64,000 nt of DNA from Dirofilaria immitis (lineage: Eukaryota; Nematoda; Chromadorea; Rhabditida; Onchocercidae), in NCBI GenBank assembly GCA_024305405.1, contig JAKNDB010000107.1:4944501-5008500 (forward strand), written 5' to 3'. Both the position numbers and the translations under genes were made by a program. Shown one piece after another: positions 13,073 to 25,206 of the stretch. Each line of letters opens with the position of its first letter. The first letter of the stretch is position 1. The notes under the pieces were generated by a model. The model saw only the letters and a program-made list of their open reading frames with translations, was not told where the DNA came from and did not search any database.

Positions 13073-16000
13073 ATGGCGGAAAGCACGGAATTATGGCGAG
13101 AATGTGTACGGTGGATGAATGACTGCGGAATTCTGGATGTCAAACACCGAGTAGCGGAAGCAAATGCTGAAATCAGTGAATTCGCAACCATCCTGCGAGA
13201 CGGTGTATTGCTTTGTTTACTTTGTAATCGACTATGCGAAAACTGTATTGACATCAAAGATTTACAACAGCGACCACAAATGGCTCAGGTAATATCTTTA
13301 TATTCAAATATCAGCACCAGAATATTATGTAATTGCTATCTAAATGTTTGAAAGTTTATGAATTTTCTTTCACGAAACTCTAAATTAGCAGATTTTGGGT
13401 AAAATTTTAAAAAAAAACAGTAAAATCAGCTTTCGAAATTTCTGAAGTATTGCGATGCCCATGAAATTAGTTTAAATATATTTTCGAAACTTCACAATGT
13501 ATTTCAGTTTCTTTGCTGCAAAAATATATGCGAATTTCTGAAGGCATGTAAAAATACATTTGAAATGAAGCCGGAAGATTTATTTGATCCTTGGGATCTT
13601 TATCGTCTCGATGATTTCGGTAAAGTACTCAGAACGCTTTCCAAACTATCCTTGTCTCCTGTAGCGAAGCTTAGTGGTATCAGGTTAACTTTTCAGTTTT
13701 TTATGTTTTGGAAAAATGAGCAAAATCTTTCATGCTGTACTCGCACTTCAATATTAGATAAAGTTAAAATTCTTAATTTGATACTTAGCTTTCATTATAT
13801 TTAACTTTTGCGATATGTATTTTTACATTTGTTTGAAACACCCAAGTTTTTCTCAGTTTACATAAATATGATATTTACATATTAATAGCATATATTCAAA
13901 CATTTCAGAGGATTTTCATTACGCATATCTTCATTAAATTCCGCCGAATATTATAACGACAAGATTATTTATAAGAATCTCCGCCAAGGAGCAGAAGTAA
14001 ATGAACCAGTGCTCGAAAATGCCTATGATATGGGTATTGCGGAGGAGGAAAAAACTAGTGGACGAATTTATGATTCTATTGTGTGCCAGCGGTCTAACAG
14101 TCAGAGAGAATTAAAAGCTATTGAATATGATGTTAGTTCTACAAACAATACATGCACTACTTCTTAATTAAGAATTCGTACAGCCTGGGTAAAACCAGGT
14201 ATTCTCACGGACGACTGAAGTTGTGATCTTGACGCAAATTAATAATGAAATAAAGTTTTCTGATAATTTCAGAATATCTATTTATTTGAATAGCAGTTAA
14301 TTTTCAAATTATTAAAGAAAAATAGTACATTTTGTTGGATCACATACAGTTTAATGAGTCATATTAATGAAAATATAAATATTGTAAAAGAAAACATGAA
14401 TATTTTTATAGTTTAAGGCATTTTTGGTAAGAATTTTTTACCGTTTTATTTGCAGATTATAAAAACTTTTTGGTATTCTGGAATGTCGATTTTAGAGTTT
14501 GGGATTGAACTTCGCAGTATTTAGCAACTCATAGTAATCTTGACCAAACAACAGTGAATGCTATTGATGAAATCATTTTTTAGAAATGGACGAATTTCAA
14601 ACCAGATTCTCGACGTGAGCATTGTGTTAAAGAGTTATATGATACCGAATCAAATTATGTCGAGAAAGCGCTTGACATGATCATAAATAATTTCTATACA
14701 CCATTAGAGGAAGTGTTATCGAAAGATGACCATAAAATGATATTTATGAATATTTTGGTTTGTTGTTTGTTCAGATGCATTACATCTTTATTCTCTATTT
14801 AAAGTACTAATCATCAGAATCAGTTTCCGTTCTTTCAGAAATTTTAAGTGATTTTGCAGGAATTAGCTTGTATTCATCGCTCATTTCGTGATCATTTACG
14901 GCAGGCTGTCTTTTATACTGTAGGATTGGAAGAACCCACGAATGATGAAAAGCCTGTGACAATTGGAGACGTCTTCATTACGTAATTAATTCTGTCAGAA
15001 TTTTGTAGCATTTCTTTATATAAACTGTTGAAAGTATTCGTAAATGGTTTTTAAATTTATAGAATTTCAGGTGGAAAGAAAAATTTGTGGCTTATGGAGA
15101 ATATTGCTCGAAATTACCAAATTCACGTTCGCGTATTTGTTATTTAGAAAAGACAGATCCCGTCATGCGACAGAAAATCATTGTATTTTTTTAACTCTGA
15201 AATTCTTACTTTATTAATATGTTAGCATTAACTTTTTGAAAATTTTATGCTATCTTGCTAACTGTTTTTATTTCCATTCTTTTCAGGATTGCGGTATAGC
15301 TGCTAATCGTAATCAGTTCCATTTACAAGATCTTCTCAGCATACCCATGCAGAGGATTTTAAAGTATCATGTTTTATTATCGGTAATTTTTATTCTATTG
15401 ATTATTCGCAGAATTAAAGAATAATTTGTAATATGAATGTTCCTGATTGCTGCTCTAGGAGATGATAAAGCTTACCTCAGTGGATTCGCCAGACCGTTTG
15501 CCTTTGGAAGAAGCTAAAGAAGCGATGCAAGATATTAATTCATATGTCAACGAAATGAAACGTGACTATGAGATGCAGCAGTTGGTTATGGATATTGAAA
15601 ACAGCATAACGGATTTGGAGCTGGTACATCATCTTGATTATGAATTTGATTTTTTGTGCAGTGGATTTTGAATTTCATAAATGACAATGGAGAAACATAT
15701 AATATTAAAATCTTATAATTTGTTTCAAAATGAAAGGATTGAAAAAAGCGGCTGTATATGTAAGATGTTACATGGTCGCAAACTGACTTCAGCCTGTGGG
15801 CATGCATTTAATCAATTATGGTCGATTGGTTAAAGATGGTGAAATCAAGATTGCCGATCAAAATAAAGATGGCAATCGACTGAAAACACGCTATGTATTT
15901 GTTTTCGACAAAGTGATGATTATTTGTAAAAGTTTAAGAGTAAGTTCTAGTTTTAAGTGGAAATCTAATGTTTAAATTATAAAATTAATATTAGCAGACG

Positions 16001-19000
16001 ACATAGAAATATATAGTGATATTTTATCGAAAATTATAGAAATATATAGTGATATTTTATCGAAAATTAATGACTATTCCAGTAGATTATAAATATTTCA
16101 TTTTTCTACATTTTACAATGGTTTCAGGAAATCAATACTCGTATCGAAGTGCGCACATACTAAATGATTATCGTGTTGGCGTGGACGCCGATAATAATAA
16201 TAAAATTGGTACAATAACTCGTAAGCTCACAACTAATGGTGGTTATTATTTCTCTTTAGTGCAAGAATTGGACGACAACATTACCAATGTCCTTAATATT
16301 TGCTGCAAAACGATGCTTCAACGAGACAGCTGGGTGCAAAATATAATAGCGGCACAGTAAGAGTGTTTGTTTGTAATTTTTTTTTCTAAGTTACTTAGAG
16401 TTCCAAATTATATTGACTAAAAATCATGAAAAATTCTTTATAGGAGCAATATACGACCTAAGGATTCGGAAGCATCAGGACATAGTTTGCAGTATCATAG
16501 CTACGAAAAAGCTACCATTTGTTTTCACTGTGAGAAACTTCTCGCTGGCCTATTCTACCAAGGATATCATTGCTCTGGTTAGCAGATAAACTTATTATTA
16601 GGATAACATTTATATTCAGTAATTTTTCTTCATTGTTTATCTGATTTTCATTATTGCTGTTGTTGATCACTAGATCGTTTTTAATGATTGTAGATTGTAA
16701 GCGAAATTTACATCGCTCTTGCTTATCGATGAGTAAATGTCCAGGAGCTGGTCTTATAACACGAAATCAGACTCCAAATAGGCGGAAACATATTACTTCC
16801 TGTTAGTATTAATTTTTGGTTTTGGAATTTGAAAATTTGTTGCATTTTCCACGTTTTCTCTAATAGTTTCTGCTGATTTAGCAAAATATTCATTCATTTA
16901 GAATAAATTGCTGTGTCAAATTTTTAGTGCAGCCGCATGAATATGTTCGTGCAGTACAGTCGTTTCGCTCGAACGATCCACTGTTCTTGTCATTCGAAAT
17001 GAATGATCTAATAGAAATCACTCAACGAAATGTTGATGGCACATTGATGGTATGAATTATATATATATATATTACAAAGTTTTGGTTCATTATAATTGTT
17101 TTTTATCTTTTAACTCTAACGCAAATGGAAAAATTATTATTTTTAGTTCTTACTTTGATACTATATTTTTACTCCTTTTTTGTGACTGAAATTCAATAAA
17201 TTTAATAGATCATATAAAAACAAATTAAGCAGAAAAATCAAAAATTTACGAATAAACATCTGATCCTCGGACTTTTGTAGGTTTCATATGCGGAAAAAGA
17301 GATGATATTAAAGAATGAGGATTTGTTTTTGGTCTTGCTTTATATGTCAATTTCTTTTCTAATGAATCTGAATTATTTGGTCTTATAAAATTGTCAATTT
17401 TACAAAATTGAAGAAAATTCAAAGTATCCAACACTTTCGAAACATTAAAATGGGCGAATGATTTTATCTTGGTCTTTTTTATTACTTTAGTTTTTTTATT
17501 TTGAAAGGATTTTAGTTAATCAATAAGAAATAACTTTTTATTTTTTCAAGAAGTTATTCCAGGGACGAATTGTTGCATTTCCTAATAGAACTGGACTTAT
17601 CCAGCCGGAATTTGTCCGTCGTTTTCGGGTATGTTAATATCAAATATGTAAATTAAATTTAAGGTTGCTTATTAATCATTGAGACTCTTCGTTTTTTTGT
17701 TACGTTATGGAAATTGCTCTGCATTGAAGTTAAAAACAGTCAGTTTTTGATAAAACTATAAATCTTTTCGTATGCGATCAATTGGACCAAATCAATTATT
17801 TATAGATTTCCACATCGTCGTTGCACGTGGGTTCATCGACATGTACCTCATTAAATAGCATTACACTGTCGTCAGCGGTGGAACATAGTGATTCATGGAT
17901 TAATTCACCGCAGTTGCCGGTGCCTGTCACAAATGGGGAGCGCAGATCTTCCACATCATTCGAAAATATGTAAATTATATTTTTTCTATCCATCTAAATA
18001 TTTTTTAAGAGAATTTAAAATATTTAGGAAATGGATTTGATGTTTTCTCTTCACTTAACGAGTGATACTTTGTAATAGGTACTTGAATAGTGGTTTAATA
18101 CTTCTTAGGTTAAGGACCCGCAAGAAGTGCATTCTGCGAAATATCTCTGATATTCCATTAAATTCTTTGACATCATATTTTGTCCTCCTTATGATCACTG
18201 TACTGAATTTCATTCTTTTCTTTCACTAGTTTATGATTTCGATTTCATTAAAGTCATTTTCTGCTTCGAAAAAGTGTTTATTTCGAGTTTATTTATTTTT
18301 CTGGCCTTACTAAATATATTATGAAAGTGCACAGAATGATTTTTACAGTGTGATATTTAAATATTATATTAGTTCGACGTTTTTCTTATTATTTCTGCTA
18401 ATCTTAAATCTTCAATCAGTTCTCATTCTGTTAATAAGTTAAGTAATATGTAAATACATATCTATAAATAATTCATTTTTTGATAGGTTTTTACCTCGGA
18501 AATCGCAAAGCCAGGATTATGTAAATACTGAAGTAATGGCTCAACAGTGGTATCGAGGACCTATGAAACGATGGGATGCGGAGGAACTGTTACGTGGCAC
18601 ACCAGATGGTACCTTCTTAGTACGATTCAGTGCCACACAACAAAAATATGTAATCAGCATAAGGTATTATTTTTAAGCTGCGTTCTACTAAGCTTTGTCC
18701 AAACAAGTTGTTTTCACCAATTCAAAATATAAAAACTTCTATCCGATAAAGCAGTATTCCCTGTTTTAGATCTTTCTATCGGTTGTGATGTCTTTGTATT
18801 TTATTTTCAAACTATTCGAAATTAAGGAATGAATACATCTAAGTCTCTAGCTCATAATATTATACTTCACCTCTGCCTAAAATCAAATTCAAAGGAAATT
18901 TTTAGGCCACATCGTTTCTTATAATAAGTCATACAGTTTGGGACTGGAATTTTTTCCAGTCCATTAATATAGACTTCAGTTTAATTTGTGTTTTGAGACT

Positions 19001-20891
19001 GAGTTCAAAGTGAGAAAGCATCATTTTTTTCGATTCCATCATCTGTATTTTATCCATGGTATCCATACAGATGATAGAGCTGTTGAGAAAAATTTAGTCT
19101 TTCTTTCTCTTCTCTTTATAATCGGACGAGAGAGTCCTCTTCTTTGTTTGTTATTGATTGGAGCTTGTTAACTGGAGATTGATGATTCTTGACTATTGTG
19201 ACGCGGCTAGGTCAACAATAGATTTTGAGTCTATATGATATTATAACACAATACCGCACTTATATGACGATTTGGATCAAATGTGCATATGCGCTGAATA
19301 ATCAAAGAATACGACAATAGCAAGCTTCAAGGAGTATAAATAAGGGTCTAAATGCTTGATATAGCGTCGTATCTTCTTTTGCGGCTTCATTTCCTTTCGT
19401 TTTACCATTACTGTTGTTCGTACCGTTGAACTTGAGCTGCCGTGGAACTCGCATTGTCCTCCACGTAATTGTTGTCAGGTAATTAACCTGAACTCCAAAA
19501 TCCTTTTTAAATCCCGCGGGACTCTTCTCTCCATGTGTCCTCTGACATGTCGCCTCTTGACTGGTTGTCCTTACCTTGTTGATTGGTGAATCCTAACGTT
19601 TTAATAAGAAACATTTTTATCTTTTCACTTATTGACCTCCTTAAAAAAAACTATGGCGCGCTATTTAAACTTTAATGTCCCTTGTGTACTATGGTTGTCG
19701 CCATTTGACCACTTTAACATTCCCTTCTATGTGCAATTAATTACATTTTTCGGCTGTTGTCGACAGGAGTTGTTGAGTTTTCATTTGGTATCTTATAGGA
19801 TATAAGATTAAAAATTTAAGAATTTTCTTTGTTTTCGAAAAATGAAATATGATTGGCAATATAATTTAAGTTGTTGATGATTAAACATGTTATATTCAGT
19901 TTTGATTTCGTTGTTCTTTAGAAGTAAAGTTTAGTTTCAATGGTGACGTGAAGCATACGAAAGTGGAACAATCTCCAGAAGGACGGTATTATCTGGACGA
20001 AAGCACAATGTTTGCAAGCATCGTGGTTAGACATTAGCAGTTTTTTGAAGCTGTTATTCAAATGCTTATCACGAACAGTGCATCTTCAAGTCATTGATAA
20101 ATAAACATATTAATGTTATAGTAGCAAGAGCAATGCTGATGCGAATAATGATAGAATAAGTAGTAAATGCAATTGCAATTGGATAATTAACTAAAACTTT
20201 GACCCTGAATTTCAGGAATTGATCAACTATTATAAAGAAAACAATTTACGAGAATCATTTGAAACTTTAAATACCACCTTGCGACATTCGTATGCTGATA
20301 AACAATCATATGTTGCTTTGCATAATTTTGAAGCATCAGAGCCAAATTTTCTGACCTTAGTGGTTGGTCAAAGAGTCTATGTAGTCAGTAGAACTGGGGA
20401 AGATCGAGGCTGGTGGAAAGGTCGCAGCGGTAATCGAGTAAGTCGTCCTTTGAATTAGTTCTTATATTTGCAATTTAAAATCATTTAATGTTTGCGATTT
20501 TAAAATTTATTGTTGTTCTATAAAACATTTCTAGGTGATTTTGTGTTTCCGAAATCAAGCTTGCTATATCACTTGATAGGATGTTCTGGAAGAAATGATG
20601 TTAATCACATATAAAATAGTTTATGCGGCATTAAAATAACAGCATGTCGAATTCAGGGAAGAAATTAAAAAAAAAAAACTTTAACTTTTCGATTTATCGT
20701 AAAGGGTCTTTTATGACTCATTATCAATAGTAGGAAGAATTATTTTGGAATGCAGTAACAGTGGTCTTTGATTTTTATTTTATTTTTAATTAATGTTTCA
20801 TAACGTTTAGGCTGTCTTTGAAATTCCATAAAAATCGTTTCAGACAGGTTATTTTCCACTTGCTTATGTTGCACCAGCTGAAGAGGCGTAA
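13073..20891 (+). CDS. vav-1: Vav-family Rho/Rac guanine nucleotide exchange factor, 19 exons
   Basis: Signalling exchange factor that activates Rho-family GTPases downstream of tyrosine kinases. Exons: 13073-13288, 13508-13683, 13909-14131, 14584-14757, 14860-14981, 15071-15182, 15287-15382, 15459-15623, 15793-15939, 16128-16356, 16444-16577, 16694-16801, 16928-17049, 17551-17628, 17806-17969, 18487-18663, 19935-20025, 20216-20437, 20844-20891. Domains in order: calponin homology (exons 1-3); acidic stretch with candidate regulatory tyrosines (IYDSIV, IEYD); DH (ending near MQRILKYHVLLS); PH; C1 zinc finger (HSLQYHSYEKATICFHCEK); SH3; SH2 with the phosphotyrosine-binding Arg in FLVRF; C-terminal SH3 with GWWKGR. 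About 934 aa, near the family length. Phases agree at every junction except entry to exon 10 in the PH domain, where one base is missing. The N-terminal SH3 has LFQGR where most SH3s have WW-x-G-R. Exon 14 could instead start at 17554. Confidence 0.95.
16003..16068. repeat. 33-bp tandem duplication in a vav intron
   Basis: The 33-bp unit beginning atagaaatatatagtgat at 16003-16035 is repeated exactly at 16036-16068. It lies in the intron just before vav exon 10, the only exon of the gene whose phase does not fit. Confidence 0.95.
18900..19780. mobile_element. Possible mobile-element remnant (solo-LTR-like) in vav intron 16
   Basis: Intron 16 (18664-19934) is long and visibly less AT-rich than its surroundings. 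It holds a perfect hairpin at 18941-18962 (nine-base arms ggactggaa/ttccagtcc, TTTT loop) and an 11-base inverted repeat (19038-19048 and 19065-19075, atcatctgtat). Further along are a TATA-like tataaataag at 19335-19344 and a C/T- and G-richer stretch to about 19770. A promoter-like box inside an intronic block of different composition suggests an LTR or MITE insertion, but I see no protein-coding part and could not fix the ends or a target-site duplication. Confidence 0.3.
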
Positions 20892-23800
20892 TGACATTCA
20901 TTTTTCTTTATTTCCATTAAGCAGATCAGCTTTGATGATAGATTTTTGCTCAGCAGATTATGGGTACAAATTTTATTTCCTGATTTTTTCCATTTTTCTT
21001 TAATGTTTTGAATTTTGCACATGAATCATGATTTAAATACATATTTATGATGACCAAGGGTTCAATTTGCTTTTCTCTTGGAATAACCAAATCAATTAAT
21101 ATATTCATAACTATTAAAATAAAGCTATATTTGACTTGAACTTCTTGGTGAGAATATATAGTAAGGATTTTTGTTAAAAACAACAGAATAGTGCAAGTCT
21201 GTTATTTCTTCTGTTGCTTTTACCGATTTTTTTTCTCATGATTTGCTTATTATTGTATTTTACCATAAATTTTCCACTATTTATAATATACAGTTTGATT
21301 TATTGTGAACTTTTCGTCTATTATCGCTTAAATGTCTCCATATATGAAATAGATATAAACAGCATGCTAATACTCCTCAAAAATTAACAATTTTAATAAC
21401 TGATGTGAAATTGTTGCAGCTTTCTTGTTACAAAAGAATTTCATATCTGTTTATTATCTTCAATGCTTTAATGTTATTATATAATATTTTGGTTTTGTTG
21501 AATGCTATTTTGAATAACGAAGCTTTTTTGAAACTATTTAAAGCTAGCTTATCGGTGCTTTCGAATATAACAATTCCTTTGCTGATTCGAAAAATACATC
21601 TTTTGTTCCTTAATGATCTTAATACTTATATTGTATAAAATACAGTAGTAATAGAAAATGATATTTTGACTCTATTTTTAACGAGTTAAAATTAAGGCCA
21701 TTTTGAATGACTTATTTAAAACGTTTCTGCGGATGAAGAAAAATGGAATACGGTGGAAGAAAATTGACAAATTCGGGAAAATTTTTTTAGACTATTCGTT
21801 TGTCTTATGATCTGCAAATGATTGTGGAAATTGCTTTGTTAAATTTTTTTGGATGTAAATGAAGGAAAGAAAGCGATTTACTCCTTGAGATGCTTCTAAC
21901 CTACTGTGAAGCGCAGTGCCTGTTTCACTTCTAAATGCTGGTGCAAATTAATAATTGCCATTGCTTTTTCTTTTCTTTGTCTTTGTTAAATTAAATATAT
22001 ATGAGACCTTGTACAGTTTGATATATTGTTCAATATGTATTTATTGATATGTATTATTAGATGTTTTCCTAAAAGAAAGGAATTTTATCTTTTTCTTTTA
22101 TGCCATTCGTTATGCAAACATTTAAATTTATAATTTAATTGAATTTGTTTTCGTCAAATTTTTGCTTTTTTCGTTTTTATTTGATTCAGCAGTAACCGAA
22201 TTCCAGTTTTACAAATACTGTTATGTGTTTGGTTATTGCGAATGGCATTTTGGTAAAATTTATGCGGGTAAATCATTTGAAACGAATGGCTGTCGTGTGT
22301 ACTCAATATTATATGTTTTTTCTTTGTCATTTCATTTAAAACTGAATTCTGGATTATAATAACTATGTACATGTTAGGGTAAACATGTAATACGGAATAT
22401 TAAAAATTTAAATTGTTTCCCTGTATTATGTTTTCTCATTTTGATGAATATTTTCGATTCAGTATTGTATTTGAACACTTTTCTTGTATATTTTTTAAAA
22501 ACATTTATTTGGCAATATTTTTCTTTTTTTGAATGAATGCGTCTTGAAATAAAGATTTCAGAAAAAACTCTCCTCTTTTGAAGATTTTGTCTAAATGTTG
22601 GTATCATCACATATTTCTCTGAAAAATGATACGTATGTAACGCTATCATATTCATTTTATAGCCTAAGAAATTTTTCTCATCGTTTCTAGAAAGTACTGT
22701 CTGTTGGAAAGCTGTTGGTGAGCGACTTGATAGAATTGTTTGTTCGGAACAATAAAATATAAGCCAGGATCAACGTAGAACTAATATTATAGGGTAGTAC
22801 ATTAAATATATATAGCATAAAAAGAAGATAAGGATGCTTCACGAGAGATCGCGAAAATCACTAAAATGCTAACCGATATCTTGGAAGCATGGAACGTCTT
22901 ACATATACAAAAGTAGAAGTAGAATTACAATATAATGAAGATACGTAACAAAATAGGAAGAGCAGGATAAACCAAAACACGAAGTACAATCATGAATGAG
23001 GCGCAGACACGATCACTTCCTTTGTTCATAATCGTATACATAAGATTTGAAAATAAGTATTTGAGCAATATTACGTACTGCATATTATAAACCTAAATCA
23101 ATACATTAGAAAACAATAATTTGAATTATTCAATCAAAATATTTGATAGAAACTTACATTGGATTTCACATTTTTACATATATACTATTTTGATTTGAGC
23201 AGTACAGTTTAAAAATGAATCAAATCTAAATATTTTATCATGACTAGTACTATTCGTTAACACTAGGTAGAATTAAACATGAATGAAGGTAGGGTAAAGG
23301 CACTGTCTCCTTGCTATAATTTTTGAATTTGAGCCATATGGATATATACTGAGATAAAAATGGAAAAACACTCTAGACAGTTATTTGCATCCTTCGTGTT
23401 CATTTAGTGAAGAGTTTTTACTTCTAAGATTTTGTAAGATAATCATCGTTTACAGGAATTGTGAAACACTTATTAAGACATAACAGTATGTTAATTGATA
23501 TTAAAGAATATCGTAATAACCGAGATATTTGTAATATAAATATTTTGAAAATAATCAAGATATTTGTATTATTAAACATCTCGATATAATTAAAGGTTTT
23601 TTGTATATAAAATTGTTTTCATATTCTCTAACAAAAATTCATTTGCTTAAAGGATTAATCGTATAATGCTTCATAATCAATCAGATTTGGACATGTAACA
23701 TCACTATAAAAGAAGTGGTTTTTCGTCAGGCAGTCATTACTTCTCATTGCTCATTACGCTTTCATTGTTAAGTTGTCTAGCGTAGTTGCGACCCATAAAA

Positions 23801-23943
23801 TCCGTCAAAATTACACAACTCACCTCCAATTCCTCAACATGACAATTGATCCTTCGTTATCTGATTTTTCGTTTATTTTTGCATTGATTATATAACTATT
23901 GATTTAGATTACTGATAATAATCTCTCACTGTTATCCATAAAA
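20892..23943. other. Intergenic between vav and ENY2
   Basis: About 3 kb without a supported gene. Only short open frames of low-complexity composition occur on either strand. Somewhat GC-richer pieces at 22690-23010 and 23690-23830 may be leader sequence or old repeats; I recognise nothing in them. Confidence 0.45.
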
Positions 23944-24642
23944 ATGAATGCGCCATTAGTAAGTAAAGCTGCCTTGGAACGTAAATTCATTGAATGTGGT
24001 GAACGTGATCGAATGAAGGAATTGTTATTACAAAGGTTGCGAGAAAGTGGCTGGGTCGAAGAAGTGGAGAATATGTGTCGGAATTGTATACAAAATAAGG
24101 TTAGGACTGAGATAATAACTTAAAAATGCAACCATTAATAAGCAGTTAGATTTTTCGTTAATTCTCTGCCTGAAGTAATTGTAATGATATTGTCCTCACG
24201 TTAACAACTAGATGCCTTCCTATTCCATAAAATTCTGTAAAATCGTTCCGCTACTGATACACCAAACACATCCGCTCATACAAAAGAATTATTATTATAA
24301 AATATTCAAATGGTTTGATTGAAAAGTGGGAAATATAAAAGTTTCCGTCTTTGTTCATCTTAGCAGCATTAACAAGTTCAATAAATGAACGCTCGATTTC
24401 CTGAGAAAATTCATCTTTATTAACACAATCTCCTATTTTCCCTATTTTACGGCATAGATATAAATCATTATTTTTAGAACTCTTCGATTTCATTGCAGGG
24501 TATTGAGCAGGTAACGCTCGAGGATGTACTAAGCGATGTGCGAGTACGAGCCAGACGAGCGGTACCAGATGAAGTGAAACGTGAATTAATGCACTGTATT
24601 CGTTCGTTTTTACAGCAACAGTCTGGTATTAACGATCTCTGA
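23944..24642 (+). CDS. ENY2: ENY2/Sus1 (SAGA deubiquitinase and TREX-2 subunit), two exons
   Basis: Small nuclear protein that links the SAGA histone-deubiquitinating module with TREX-2 mRNA export. Exons 23944-24099 and 24499-24642 join in phase 0 to give 99 aa; the human protein is about 101 aa. Key stretches are IECGERDRMKELLLQRLRES in exon 1, then GIEQVTLEDVLSDV and VPDEVKRELMHCIRSFLQQQ in exon 2. These follow the alpha-helical ENY2 pattern (GERERLKELL, GLEHVTVDDLV, VPDSVKKELLQRIRTFL). The ATG starts an open exon with no upstream in-frame alternative of family character. No frameshift is present. An AATAAA at 24926-24931 is a possible poly(A) signal. Confidence 0.93.
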
Positions 24643-25206
24643 ATTTAATCCTTCTTTCCGTTACCATATATATTCGCCAGATTGGTTGATTTTCTAGTGT
24701 CACTTTCCTTAAACTCGGAATATATATCGCGATAGTTCTCATTCATATTTTATTTAATATTTTATGAGTTATTTTGAAACTAATCGAAATTTATAAACCA
24801 GATCGGAAAGGCTGTTTTTGAACTAGTCATTGCATAGCCGCCTTTCATTTCATACTAATGTGTTCGAAGTAATTTTGTGCAAATTGTTCACTCGTAAACT
24901 TAATGTACTCAGTATTTTTGTCCCAAATAAATGTGTCCATATAGTTCGCGCGCTTACACATGTATGATACGAACAATGGCGAAGATTTAAAGCGCTTATT
25001 TATTGAGGATAATGCAATATCTTACCTGCTGCCTCAGATATCGCAACCTTTTGAAATTTTGCTTTGATACTATTCGTAAAAATATAAATTAATTTTCATT
25101 AAACTATCACTCCATAGTTGTTTGGAAAAATTGAAATGTGCAATAATGAGTGTATAAAAACAATTTATTTTGCAACAAAAATTATAATATTAAGATTGGA
25201 AGATGA
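24643..25206. other. 3'-to-3' spacer between ENY2 and rpl-3
   Basis: Convergent genes meet here. The 564 bases should hold both 3' untranslated regions. No further coding signal is seen. Confidence 0.5.
24926..24931 (+). terminator. Candidate ENY2 poly(A) signal
   Basis: A perfect AATAAA about 285 bases after the ENY2 stop and before the oppositely oriented rpl-3 gene. In such AT-rich DNA the hexamer is common by chance, so the support is mainly positional. Confidence 0.3.

Noticed and set aside
17796..17993. Minus-strand 65-codon frame
   Set aside because: It is antisense to vav exon 15 (17806-17969), which joins its neighbours in phase.
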